Assembly: GCA_022702705.1 (NCBI GenBank)
Contig: CM040424.1
Coordinates: 79,735,452 to 79,799,451 of the forward strand
Direction of reading: 5' to 3'
DNA from: Papilionanthe hookeriana x Papilionanthe teres
Taxonomy: Eukaryota > Streptophyta > Magnoliopsida > Asparagales > Orchidaceae
DNA length: 64,000 nucleotides
Shown here piece by piece: positions 52,480 through 57,683 of this stretch. Position 1 is the first letter of the stretch, and each line of letters opens with the position of its first letter. The notes beneath the pieces are model-generated. The model did no database searches, had not been told where the DNA came from, and was given only the letters and a program-made list of their open reading frames with translations. A program made the position numbers and the translations under genes.

Positions 52480-55184
52480 GCATTATCTGGGTTTCTTTAC
52501 CGTTTGCAATAATGAGCAGGCAATTCTTTTTTTTTTATAGTTATATCAATTTTTATCACAAATTACAGTTTGATTCTTTTTTTATTTAAAATTTTTCTTT
52601 CATATTAATGTTGTCAGTTTCAAGTAAATCTTATATCATCCATAGATTACTTATTTTACATAACCCTATTTTACTGATTACATATTTCAGGCATATGTCG
52701 GTGACTACGAGGCGAGTGGCCTTGGTGATTTATATGATAAAAAAACAGGACATTTAAATGTTGTCCATATTGAATTCCTTAAACATTGGGACCGCTTAAT
52801 TGATCTGGAAGCAAAAACATGCCAGGTCTGTTTCTTTTGCCAGCTGAGATGGTTTTTTCTTGCATGCAATATGCCATGTTCTGAGATGAACTGACCATGC
52901 AGATTTCAGGTAGCTGGCAAAGAAATATTTCGAGCCCAACATCTAAGAGAAAACAGCTCAAGTTGTCTATCTTCTCTAGTTTTAGATGTCACAAATGGAT
53001 TTTCGGAAGATGGGTCTCTTCACAATGGTCGATATGTATATAATTTTGTACACCAGAGGACATCTCAGCATAATCATGAAATGTTTAACTTGGATATCAA
53101 ACAAATTTCAGAACCACAAGTTGACAGTCTGTTCTGCTCCCTCAGATGCGGCGACTTTGTGGTGTGACACTGGTCTTTCTATTTACCATACTTCATTTAT
53201 TGTAGCATTGATTTTCATCTTATAATCTTATAAAAGCACCAATCTCTAAAAACAATCTTTTTCAACTGAACTAAAAAACAGATTTGAAAGAAGAAAACAA
53301 CCACGGCACACTAACCAATGCACTGGAATATGGCTTTTTAGCAGATGAATGCTTGGTCCGGATTGGATCTTATTCAAAGTTTATTTTTCTGGCTTGTGCT
53401 TAAGTAGTTGAACTCAATGAGCTATTTGGATGTCCTCCCCTTTTTTTTCGGAAGAGGCAACTTAAATATTGCTTTAATTGAATTTCCTGATTTGCATATA
53501 GTTTGATACAATCACAGGGACACATATCACATATTTTTACATTAACAGCCACTTTGGCAAGTCTTTGATTGTTTTTATTTTCTTCCTTTATGCCCGAGTC
53601 AACATACAACAATAGAAGAGGGGAAACATGCTTGAGTTATTTTTTCTATGGATCAAGAGGGAGGAAATGAGTCGAAGCAACATGTGAGGATCACATGATC
53701 GAGAAGGTTGTTACCAACTTTTGGCTCAACGGAGGTGTGGTAGATTTGGGCATGTGGCTGTGATTAACATTACTAGCATGATGTGATTGGCACTTCTAGT
53801 GACAGTTACAGACATTTAGTGCTTGAGAGGTCGAGCAAGCATAAGAGATATGTTGGCAAATGGCCTGCACATGTGCTATCAGGTCGGGCATGTCGACAAA
53901 GGATCAAGTAGTGTTAGGGCTGGTGGTGATAGAGTACGAAGAATGAGAGAGAGGAGGTGGGGGGGGGGGGGGATATTACATAATAATGACAAATTAGATA
54001 AACTGGTATATGATAATAGTTAGACATATATTTTGTTTTGTTTTTATCCTTTTTTCTGTTTTATAACCTTTGGTACTGCTCATGTAGCACCACAGATGTT
54101 CTTTCTTTGGCTTTGTTTTCATGCTTAATTTTAAGTTTTGTGTTTAGATAATCAGCATGGTGAATGGACGTCCAGCTGTTGCTCATGGAATCATATGCGG
54201 CATTAATGAATTTCATATCTCTGTAAGGATCTCATTTAAAATACATAATTTTTGCTTCTTATTTGTACCAAAACATTAATACTTCATTTTCATATCTATA
54301 CTGACTGGTTTTAATATTACAAGCTACCAGTTTATGTTTAACTATTAAATTTAGTTTGCCTAGCTGCTTTTTATTTAGATATCTCTTTCTCGGCGATTAA
54401 GGATTCCAAGTAGCCATCGTTCTTCAAAAGCTGATCTAATCCATGCAGTGTGGAGGATTGACAAGGATGAGATTGCTACATCATATGCAATGATGAGGTT
54501 GTGTATCAATTCGAATTTGTTTCTATTCATTTACAGTAGTTTGTTCTAGTGCAGCTGCTTAATGTTTTGCTTGCTTGTTCTTTTTAAAGATTCAACCTTC
54601 TGGAGTTGTTTGATTCGAATTTACAGATTTCTCGGCTTAGAAAAATGATTGTTGACCTCGAGGTTAGTATTATTTTATTGAATTTCATATTTGAACATTA
54701 ATGCTGTACAATATCGGTTGGGTTTTCCTGTTCTTTTGATTGATTTCTTAGTAGGCACCTAGATTTGATAGCGGTGGGTTACTTAGCCAGGATCCGGCAG
54801 TCTCTTGTGTACATTTGGAAAATTGTATAAATGATGACCAACGGAGAGCTATAAAGAAGGTAAACAATTCTGGTTCTCTTTATTGTTATGCACAATCAAC
54901 TACTAAAACATATAGTCTCTTTTTGTTTCCCTACTTTTTTTGCTCTAATTTCAGCAATTATGTCAAATAGTAGTTCCATTTAATTTTATCATGTTTACTC
55001 GACTTATTAATTCCAGATACTTTCTGCCAAGGATTACACACTTATTTTGGGAATGCCTGGAACGGGGAAAACTTCAACAATGGTTCATGCTGTTAAGGCT
55101 TTACTGATTAGAGGGGCATCCATTTTATTGACATCTTACACCAACTCGGCTATTGATAATTTGCTTATCAAGCTAAAAGCTCAG
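1607..55184 (+). CDS. DNA2: DNA2/JHS1 DNA replication ATP-dependent helicase/nuclease, 5' 24 exons (3' end outside window)
   Basis: Dna2 is a nuclear 5'-flap endonuclease and SF1 helicase used in Okazaki-fragment maturation, end resection and fork restart; the Arabidopsis homologue is JHS1. I joined 24 exons by GT-AG sites and protein similarity into 986 codons with no stop or frameshift. Exons: 1607-1954, 2054-2224, 2307-2510, 2652-2714, 2811-3011, 3095-3145, 3234-3295, 4045-4177, 4385-4495, 4605-4701, 4902-4984, 32472-32537, 35993-36148, 40235-40290, 40433-40493, 40550-40660, 40733-40789, 52691-52825, 52910-53161, 54148-54222, 54379-54497, 54590-54662, 54755-54859, 55017-55184. Nuclease motifs are GLKGIID (Asp550) and PLEFKTGK (Glu572, Lys574). 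Iron-sulphur cysteines are 663, 666 and 672, with Cys479 a plausible fourth. Gln924 marks a Q-motif, and Walker A GMPGTGKT is at 942-949. Walker B and later helicase motifs are expected beyond base 64000. Exon edges rest on consensus and homology, not on transcripts. Confidence 0.95.
2054..2224 (+). CDS. DNA2: DNA2 exon 2 (codons 117-173)
   Basis: Acceptor GATGCACAG, donor GTGAGG, phase 0 at both ends. It encodes LIKQSQDDGGDEISWKISPL, the best conserved block of the plant Dna2 N-terminal region. Confidence 0.93.
2307..2510 (+). CDS. DNA2: DNA2 exon 3 (codons 174-241)
   Basis: Acceptor AACTATAG, donor GTACAA, phase 0. It contains FQKWLSSPTAK and a Ser-rich segment ending FQTPPSSSC, matching the WLSSPSKK and FQTPPSLSC blocks of Arabidopsis JHS1. 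Confidence 0.9.
2652..2714 (+). CDS. DNA2: DNA2 exon 4 (codons 242-262)
   Basis: A 63-nt in-phase exon bounded by TTACAG and GTTGGT. It encodes a weakly conserved linker ending LGFGLHHK, which aligns with the QHKK block before ELLDQV in Arabidopsis. Confidence 0.82.
2811..3011 (+). CDS. DNA2: DNA2 exon 5 (codons 263-329)
   Basis: Acceptor ATTTCCAG, donor GTTTGA. It begins TFLELLDQVGDVV (LLELLDQVEDV in Arabidopsis) and ends DDVFLVLE, the first strand of the OB-like region. Confidence 0.92.
3095..3145 (+). CDS. DNA2: DNA2 exon 6 (codons 330-346)
   Basis: A 51-nt exon between CCTTAG and GTGTCA encoding VSEKCSADSSHVLNPYK. It continues the VSEK...YK segment of the OB-like domain. Confidence 0.88.
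3234..3295 (+). CDS. DNA2: DNA2 exon 7
   Basis: Encodes VLRLLHELTGEERALYLYDE plus two bases of a Trp codon. I chose the donor GTTGGT because it restores DEWFYS across the junction; the nearby GTATGA would break the frame. Confidence 0.9.
4045..4177 (+). CDS. DNA2: DNA2 exon 8
   Basis: Starts with the last base of the split Trp codon and reads FYSIIGPGDTVSVVGKFD, the central OB-fold strand pair of Dna2. It ends MSGTR at GTAAGC. Confidence 0.93.
4385..4495 (+). CDS. DNA2: DNA2 exon 9
   Basis: Reads VASSFSCPRRAVLDERLR, then a segment ending MLHQTFQ. This is the helical start of the nuclease module, where VLDERLR and the following G-x-HQxFQ are near-invariant in the family. Confidence 0.95.
4605..4701 (+). 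CDS. DNA2: DNA2 exon 10
   Basis: Reads AGLLKDSPTRNFLEEC and ends NIENLYACG plus one base. Cys479 in LYACG is a candidate first iron-sulphur ligand, inferred from its place upstream of the nuclease. Confidence 0.92.
4902..4984 (+). CDS. DNA2: DNA2 exon 11
   Basis: Completes the split codon and reads ADQNATLAELVEAIPRIINW, then LKCFRNSE, matching AIPKMLNW in Arabidopsis. It is the last exon before the 27.5-kb intron; donor GTACTG. Confidence 0.92.
5341..5467. repeat. Compound microsatellite (GTAT)n-(TA)n
   Basis: About ten ATGT/GTAT units at 5347-5388 are followed by roughly 39 uninterrupted TA units. The long open frame across it on the minus strand is only the repeat read as Ile-Tyr. Confidence 0.95.
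5476..6120. other. Intron sequence, nothing recognised
   Basis: AT-rich, pyrimidine-rich intron sequence. I see no domain, TE end or RNA gene in it. Confidence 0.5.
6151..6505. repeat. Minisatellite, about 11 units of 30-36 bp
   Basis: Units follow the pattern TCTTTTGGCGTAAATTCCCT then AGTTGGTGGC, with two alternating variants (TTGACGTAAATCCCTAGGTGG and TTGGCGTAAATT). The alternation suggests that a dimeric unit of about 65 bp was amplified. Confidence 0.85.
7462..8043 (+). other. GC-rich island with open frame inside giant LTR
   Basis: A CpG-rich block in otherwise AT-rich LTR. It holds a 193-codon open frame rich in Ser, Pro, Leu and Arg (repeated SPLDLA, SPARH and FEHP patterns). The inverted copy has a very similar 171-codon frame at 17106-16591. 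No known domain. It could be a promoter/leader island with chance ORFs rather than a gene. Confidence 0.45.
9690..10145 (+). repeat. LTR tandem repeat, ACCTTAGGTG-type units
   Basis: About eight units of roughly 55-60 bp. Typical parts are AATTCACAGCATATGCTTCC, TAAACCTTAGGTGCACACC and TTAGGTGAAACC. Each has the heptamer CCTTAGG twice around TGCACA. Reverse-complement arrays lie at 14390-14870, and the solo LTR has one at 48540-48830. Confidence 0.85.
10146..12289 (-). pseudogene. Degenerate internal region of giant-LTR element, gag-like ORFs
   Basis: On the minus strand, downstream of the primer-binding site, are broken frames: 11743-11498, 11371-10946, 10994-10803 and 10546-10187. The second carries KLTRTQRRNRNRKILKAKW, a basic K-x-QRR motif of a kind seen in some plant gypsy gag or linker regions. 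Frames 11371-10946 and 10994-10803 look like one protein split by a frameshift near 10990. No reverse transcriptase, protease or integrase motif is visible. Assignment to gag is inference from position. Confidence 0.45.
12290..12308 (-). other. Primer-binding site of giant-LTR element
   Basis: On the minus strand, 5 nt after the LTR end, the sequence reads TGGCGACTCCGCTGGGGAC. It begins with TGG, complementary to a tRNA CCA end, and resembles the primer site commonly reported for plant Tat/Ogre gypsy elements (usually assigned to tRNA-Arg; from memory). This fixes the LTR boundary and direction. Confidence 0.75.
14390..14870 (-). repeat. LTR tandem repeat, inverted counterpart of 9690-10145
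   Basis: Units of the form GGTGTGCACCTAAGGTTTAG plus GAAGCATATGCTGTGAATTA, alternating with GTGGGTGACTCACCTAAGG. Same family as the left array in opposite orientation. Confidence 0.85.
16591..17106 (-). other. GC-rich island with open frame, counterpart of 7462-8043
   Basis: The 171-codon frame starts MAPTPHSISALLPLSEYPAP and stays alignable throughout with the left-arm frame. Differences include several amino-acid changes, a later start and an earlier stop. It shows the island is a conserved LTR component in this subfamily. Confidence 0.45.
17786..22489. other. Intron sequence, mostly unassigned
   Basis: AT-rich, no coding similarity recognised. The only clear structure is an 85-bp tandem duplication at 21633-21802. 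T-runs occur at 18919 and 19985. Confidence 0.5.
21633..21802. repeat. 85-bp perfect-length tandem duplication
   Basis: Two units, 21633-21717 and 21718-21802, both start GAGTGTGAACTTATCTAGG and differ at only a few bases, so the duplication is recent. Confidence 0.9.
23033..23549. mobile_element. hAT-like MITE, 517 bp, with 8-bp target duplication
   Basis: Imperfect terminal inverted repeats (TTAGGGTGTAAACAAA and TTTGTGACAACCCTA) are flanked by GATATCAC at 23025-23032 and 23550-23557. The interior is AT-rich with many GTTTGAATT-like units and no ORF. The other LTR copies show the empty site (GGGGAnGTCACnGAT), which confirms the insertion. An 8-bp duplication is typical of hAT elements. Confidence 0.85.
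25520..26232. repeat. Minisatellite of about 85-105 bp units inside giant LTR
   Basis: About eight units built on AAAACATCATTCTAAACATG, CCAACATAGAATTTCTACC, CATTTAAATATATTCCAGC and AAAATCAATGATATAAGGGG. Length varies through a GCAAGGGGCAA block that is present once, twice or not at all. Confidence 0.9.
27974..28263 (-). repeat. 3' LTR of the non-autonomous element
   Basis: TG...CA ends, preceded by TTAAT and followed (inside) by the polypurine tract complement. It differs from the right LTR at many sites, so the insertion is not recent. Confidence 0.8.
28408..28832. repeat. Two adjacent MITE-like units, GGGTGTAAAAAATTAACCCG type
   Basis: Two units (about 28408-28622 and 28623-28832) each have inverted ends of the GTGTnAAAAATTGACCCGA / TCGAATTGATGTCAnTAA type and share interior phrases such as AATTCA...GGTCGG and CGACCCG. 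No clear target duplication. They sit inside the interior of the non-autonomous LTR element. Confidence 0.55.
28960..29420. repeat. Degenerate short repeats, GGAGGAGGGCCTGCTACAGG type
   Basis: Units of about 28-35 bp repeat phrases like GAGGAGGGCCTGCTACAGG and GGAAGAATTCCGGTGGAGG. The same kind of sequence resumes at 30080-30680 beyond the ABCG fragment, so the fragment lies within a repeat block. Confidence 0.6.
29548..30080 (-). pseudogene. Broken fragment of a full-size ABCG (PDR-type) transporter, second nucleotide-binding domain
   Basis: The minus strand reads LIMLEPTSSLDARAAAIFMG, then GRAVVCTIHQ and LDQLLLLKKGG. This matches the Walker B, D-loop and H-loop stretch (EPTSGLDARAAA, TVVCTIHQPS) of plant pleiotropic-drug-resistance ABCG proteins. 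Further on come KKLIEYFE, KEALVGELSKPLPGASDLYF and QYAQTSYGQLKICVWKYWSI, matching the segment up to the transmembrane domain. About 12 codons after KKGG are missing, and there are stops and frameshifts. The Walker B Asp position reads Leu. It is not functional; it sits inside the LTR element in that element's sense direction. Confidence 0.85.
31126..31395 (-). repeat. 5' LTR of the non-autonomous element
   Basis: Aligns with 27974-28263. The inner boundary is uncertain (31112 or 31126), because TGCCAATATCATT and TGATATTGAG could both be the edge. The outer edge is fixed by the TTAAT duplication. Confidence 0.75.
31401..32471. other. End of intron 11, nothing recognised
   Basis: AT-rich intron sequence leading to the polypyrimidine/acceptor before exon 12. 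No TE end or coding similarity seen. Confidence 0.5.
32472..32537 (+). CDS. DNA2: DNA2 exon 12 (codons 509-530)
   Basis: A 66-nt exon isolated between two TE-bearing introns. It encodes EGDKAVVDFGQNEGRKEISI plus IE, aligned with VDFG...KKAVKVSEV of Arabidopsis. Acceptor GACTTTAG, donor GTAGGT, phase 0. Confidence 0.9.
32538..35992 (+). other. DNA2 intron 12, 3.46 kb
   Basis: Bounded by GTAGGT and TTATGTAG. It holds a CT-rich stretch (32960-33030) and an AT-rich repeat with opposed ATTCGGTTT / AACCGAA phrases at about 34250-34735 that looks like a decayed MITE. No coding sequence recognised. Confidence 0.6.
35993..36148 (+). CDS. DNA2: DNA2 exon 13, nuclease active site (codons 531-582)
   Basis: Reads VMDIEEMAWAPKYGLKGIID and includes PLEFKTGK. 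Asp550, Glu572 and Lys574 correspond to the metal-binding D...ExK residues of RecB-family nucleases, so the nuclease site appears intact. Acceptor TTATGTAG, donor GTATTA. Confidence 0.96.
36753..38613. mobile_element. Fold-back derivative of giant LTR (two ~0.87-kb LTR 5' ends, tail to tail)
   Basis: The left edge reads TGTTGGGTGAGGTCTTTAC and the right edge GTCTTCACCCAAAAATGAGG then TCAAC, both being the LTR 5' terminus facing outward. The arms match inward through CGGACGACGTCTGATGACG / CGTCATCCGACGTCATC, the GC island and a C-run/G-run pair (37597-37610, 37781-37788). The loop is roughly 37645-37745. The left end lacks about 12 bases of the terminus. No target duplication seen. Confidence 0.75.
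38614..40234. other. Rest of intron 13, nothing recognised
   Basis: A G-rich stretch (38614-38790) is followed by AT-rich sequence. The open frame antisense at 38951-38592 has no recognisable domain. Acceptor TGGTGTAG ends the intron. Confidence 0.5.
40235..40290 (+). CDS. DNA2: DNA2 exon 14
   Basis: Encodes TAVEHCAQVILYTLLMSE plus a split Arg codon. HxAQ followed by a hydrophobic helix is the RecB-family helix after the ExK motif. Confidence 0.94.
40433..40493 (+). CDS. DNA2: DNA2 exon 15
   Basis: Reads YLHKDVDSGLLYYLHTDETR after the split Arg. GLLYYL is the conserved beta strand of the nuclease core. The following intron is only 56 nt. Confidence 0.94.
40550..40660 (+). CDS. DNA2: DNA2 exon 16
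   Basis: Reads GIKVQRSDLVGLIMRRNELA and ends QVLPPMLK, closely matching VQRSDLVGLIIRRNELA and LPPMLRNP of Arabidopsis. Confidence 0.96.
40733..40789 (+). CDS. DNA2: DNA2 exon 17, iron-sulphur cysteines
   Basis: Encodes NPTVCKNCRHLNSCSIYHK. Cys663, Cys666 and Cys672 form the C-x2-C-x5-C part of the 4Fe-4S cluster site that stabilises the Dna2 nuclease fold. Confidence 0.97.
41920..44091 (+). mobile_element. RTE-clade LINE, internally deleted, with target duplications
   Basis: ATTAAATTAGTT occurs at 41908-41919 and again at 44092-44103, bracketing the element. It begins with an RTE-like leader (GGGTTGCGTTATG...CCAGCGTAAAACTTGTC) and jumps at about 42030 to the region between endonuclease and reverse transcriptase, so the endonuclease is missing. 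The 3' end has RRPHLVGLRL-type codons followed by (TTG)n, the usual plant RTE tail. Confidence 0.85.
42041..44118 (+). pseudogene. RTE LINE reverse transcriptase, broken
   Basis: One frame reads through almost the whole region: KIQDLNIWYVHEDANAMW, GEKYIYKLTKQREKKSKDL, GPDDIPIEVWK, FGFMPGRSTMEAIHLL, LHLIFIDLEKAYDKVPRDVL and CMLFADDILLVD. FADD (43301-43312) is the catalytic motif. Stops lie at 42155, 42278, 42494, 42770 and 43346, and a frameshift near 43600-43735 precedes LRWFGHIKRRPPDDPIRR and GRGRPRKTW. The stops at 42494 and 42770 are at expected Trp positions (TGG to TGA). Confidence 0.88.
44104..44969. other. Intron spacer with AG microsatellite
   Basis: (AG)28 at 44329-44384, otherwise AT-rich. 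The open frames across it are repeat translations. Confidence 0.8.
44975..50763 (+). mobile_element. Giant solo LTR, 5,789 bp, with perfect GGACT target duplication
   Basis: Starts TGTTGACCTCATTTTTAGTG and ends GCTAACCGACA. GGACT lies at 44970-44974 and 50764-50768. Block order matches 17785-12314 read on the minus strand: GC island (45690-46330), GCTGTTTGG-rich zone (47280-48130), ACCTTAGGTG tandem zone (48540-48830), then the unique 3' part. No primer-binding site or internal region follows, so it is a solo LTR from recombination between two LTRs. Confidence 0.9.
50769..52425. other. Intron spacer, low complexity
   Basis: Very AT-rich; an A-run at 51490-51517 and an (ATT)n/(AAT)n palindrome at 51827-51893 that could fold into a hairpin. 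A short AG run lies near 52281. No gene seen. Confidence 0.7.
52427..52472. repeat. TA microsatellite
   Basis: About 23 TA units between coding-neutral intron sequences, about 220 bp before exon 18. Confidence 0.95.
52691..52825 (+). CDS. DNA2: DNA2 exon 18
   Basis: Follows an 11.9-kb intron and reads AYVGDYEASGLGDLYDK; its end includes FLKHWDRLIDLEAKTCQ, the conserved W-x-R-x-IDLE helix that links nuclease and helicase. Confidence 0.95.
52910..53161 (+). CDS. DNA2: DNA2 exon 19
   Basis: An 84-codon exon with SSLVLDVTNGF, GRYVYNFVHQR and a final SLRCGDFV. It belongs to the beta-barrel domain 1B before the helicase core; the GDxV turn is conserved. Confidence 0.93.
53162..54147 (+). other. 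DNA2 intron 19
   Basis: Donor GTGTGA, acceptor TGTTTAG. It contains a run of 14 G at 53959-53972 in a purine-rich setting and no TE end that I recognise. Confidence 0.75.
54148..54222 (+). CDS. DNA2: DNA2 exon 20
   Basis: Reads IISMVNGRPAVAHGIICGIN and ends EFHIS. It continues the beta-barrel (VANGIIADI...HISVS in Arabidopsis). Confidence 0.94.
54379..54497 (+). CDS. DNA2: DNA2 exon 21
   Basis: Reads ISLSRRLRIPSSHRSSKADL and ends with IDKDEIATSYAMM plus a split Arg codon. It matches LSKRLRLP and the RIYKDEFMTSFSVMRFNL region. Confidence 0.94.
54590..54662 (+). CDS. DNA2: DNA2 exon 22
   Basis: Completes the Arg codon and reads FNLLELFDSNLQISRLRKMI, then VDLE. This is the conserved RxxIVDL(E) entry to the helicase. 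Confidence 0.95.
54755..54859 (+). CDS. DNA2: DNA2 exon 23, Q-motif
   Basis: Reads APRFDSGGLLSQDPAVSCV and ends NDDQRRAIKK. Gln924 in N-x2-Q is the SF1 Q-motif that recognises the adenine of ATP. Confidence 0.95.
55017..55184 (+). CDS. DNA2: DNA2 exon 24, Walker A and motif Ia
   Basis: Reads ILSAKDYTLILGMPGTGKTS; residues 942-949 are Walker A with Lys948 and Thr949. TSYTNSAIDNLLIKLKAQ is motif Ia. The next family exon (GIEFLRIGR-like) was not found in the remaining 8.8 kb, so the donor at 55185 opens an intron that leaves the window. Confidence 0.97.
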
Positions 55185-55679
55185 GTTATTGTTCTATATG
55201 TATATTTTAAAACAGCATTTTCAGTTTATTTTTCTATCTTAAAGATAAATAAATGGCATTTTTAGAGTACTTTTAAGAACAAGTATTTCTGCTAGCATAC
55301 CCTTTGCTTGTTTCAATATGTTAGATTCTAGATATGGGTGGAACTACTCAGACCCCAAAACTTTGGCGGCATCCATTCCCTTCATGTTCATTCTTTGAAC
55401 CCTTTTTTTTACATCTTTTCCTTTTTTTAACAGTCAGCTAGATGCATTTCTTTTTTTTGGGGGTACTTTTTCCCACTTTTTTTGTCTTTTTTGCTTATGT
55501 TACCAATATGGCATATTGACACCACATTCTTCCTTCCTCTTACTATTCATTATATGTTGCTTTTTGCATTTTCGTCCATCTTCCTTGCTCTTACTATTCA
55601 TTATATGTTGCTTTTTTTGCTTTTCCTTTTACCAATATGGCATTTTGTTTAGGATAGTATCTTGAAATTGAGATACTCT

Positions 55680-56775
55680 CACAAATAAATTAATGGAATT
55701 AATAAATATTATGATTCATAGAAGGATAAATATCTTATGAATTCAATAAACTAAATGGGTTGGAGAAAATGTTAAGGAGATTGATAGTTCATGTTTTAAA
55801 CATTGATATTCAGGTAGGAGTCATACTAAAAATGATGTATGTGTAATTATAAATAAGAGTTTGAAAGACAATGTTGTAAAAGTTAATAGAATTTGATATA
55901 AAATTATAGCTTTATTTTTTATTGTTGATACTTTAATTCTTAGTGCATTAGGTACTTATGCTTCTCAAGTAGATTTGTATATATGTTCAGAAGAAAAATT
56001 TTTGAATGACTTAAAAGAATTAATACAAAGAATAGCTTTTGAAGAAATTTTTTTATTGGAAGAGATGTAATTGGACATGATGGTAGAGTGATATAAGATT
56101 TTAAAATTATTCATGGTGATTACAGTTTTAGATTGACTAATGAAGAAATTAGGGTCATATTGAATTTTGTTTTAGCTTATGATTTTGTCATTGCTAATAT
56201 TTTATTTAAGAAAACAGATGAATATATTATTACTTATACGAATTAATCAAATAAAACAAAAATTGATTATTTTTTAGGAGAAAAAAAGAGATCGCTGAGA
56301 TTGTAAATACTATTAGGCCAATTTAAGTGAAAACTTACTCTACATTTTTTCGATTTTAAGATAAAGAGTTGGAAGGTCAAAAATACAATAAAATATTGTT
56401 ATAAAATTTGATGGGAGCAATCAAAATGCAAATAAAATTATTTTTATGAGTAAACTTTAGGATCTTAAGATTTGGTATATTTGTGAAGAAGCTAATGCAA
56501 TGTGGGATAAAGTAACAAGCAATATTAAGCAAGTTGTAAAAGTTGTAATAAAAAATTTTTTATAAATAAAAATAGTTGGTGGTGGAATGATAATTTTTAA
56601 GGAAATATAAAATATAAGATTTTTTATTATAAAAATTGGTTTTAATTTAGAAATTTAGAGAATTTGGGAAAATCTAAATTGACCCGTAGAGAGTCTAAAA
56701 GAATAATTTATGAGATTAAGAATTCTACTTTTAGTGATCTTTATAATAGATTATATACTAAATTAAGCGATATAT
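55680..56775 (+). pseudogene. RTE LINE, 5' part: endonuclease region, heavily decayed
   Basis: Broken frames give VDTLILSALGTYASQVDLYI, NEEIRVILNFVLAYDFVIAN, KKTDEYIITYT and KTKIDYFLG, matching the apurinic-type endonuclease of RTE LINEs (SAYAPQVG..., AILDFALAYDLVLANT..., H-x-ITY-S-G, QIDFFL). It continues into ESKRIIYEIKNSTFSDLYN, parallel to 42290-42350, then stops abruptly at about 56775, where the companion piece at about 62850 takes over. Confidence 0.8.
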
Positions 56776-56860
56776 AATACGTGCGTGTGCACACTGCTCC
56801 TTGTGGTCACGAAGTTAGACCCAGTCGAAGGAATGAATTTCTTTATAACATGAGATTGGT

Positions 56861-56880
56861 CTATATATATATATATAGAC

Positions 56881-56950
<70 letters not shown>
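56861..56950. repeat. TA microsatellite
   Basis: A short (TA)8-like run, GACCAC, then about 33 TA units. Read on the minus strand it gives a spurious Ile-Tyr ORF. Confidence 0.95.
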
Positions 56951-56954
<4 letters not shown>

Positions 56955-57282
56955 GCCTAAAGGCTAATATATTAAAGATCATAAGATACAAATAACTTGC
57001 ATGAGTGACCTTAAAAGTAAGCCCAACCCACACGATACAACACATTAAATCCCAAAAAGAAAAGGTAGATATAACATCAAAAAGCCAAAACCACCAAAAA
57101 GCGCAAAAAGCTAGGGACGCGCATTTCTGCCTCTGCCTCTAGTTCTCAGACGAGAGTTGGCTAACAAATTGGTGAGTGGTGAACTATTAGCCGAAGTGAT
57201 CAAAGTATCATTCATTAGATTCCTATGCGAAAGTAGGTCTCCATTCTTATTTTTTCTCCTGTATTTGTAAACTTGTCATTTC

Positions 57283-57657
57283 TCATCTGAGGATTGACTT
57301 AACTTGCTCGACTTGAGGCGGTAGAGAAGCAATATAAATATTGTCACCTGTAAGATCAGTAGTAGGTTCTCTGGCAACAGCTGTGGTATGAAGTTCTTTA
57401 TTTGAGACAACCAAGATTGGAGCAGGAGGATCATCAGAAATGTTTCCATCTGGTGAAGCATCTGACAAATGAGCAGATGTATAGGTGGCGTTGGAAATAT
57501 GATCAGGTTGCATCTCCTCAGCAGTGATGGTAGGCGGTAAGGCGTTAACCCCCGATTCAGTATGTATAGATTTATGAGCAGGTTGTTGAACTTTAGCAGT
57601 ATCCGGCTTTAAATGAGGATGCAAGCTATAGCAAGTAGAAGAGCTGTGGCCAAACAT
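57283..57657 (-). pseudogene. Probable L1-type LINE ORF1 fragment with half zinc knuckle
   Basis: A 124-codon frame begins MFGHSSSTCYSLHPHLKP; G-H-x4-C then LHP is typical of the end of the zinc knuckle in plant L1 LINE ORF1 (gag-like) proteins. The rest is Thr/Pro/Asp-rich linker. The upstream Cys pair would lie beyond 57657, where the sequence becomes TA-rich and is cut by the giant LTR at 57684. Family call by motif only. Confidence 0.45.
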
Positions 57658-57683
57658 ACTACAACTATATATATATTACCGCA

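Larger units (their letters stand above)
40790..52690 (+). other. DNA2 intron 17, about 11.9 kb
   Basis: Between the Fe-S exon and exon 18. It contains an RTE LINE, an AG microsatellite, a 5.8-kb solo LTR, an AAT repeat palindrome and a TA microsatellite. 40790-41907 holds nothing recognised. Confidence 0.85.
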
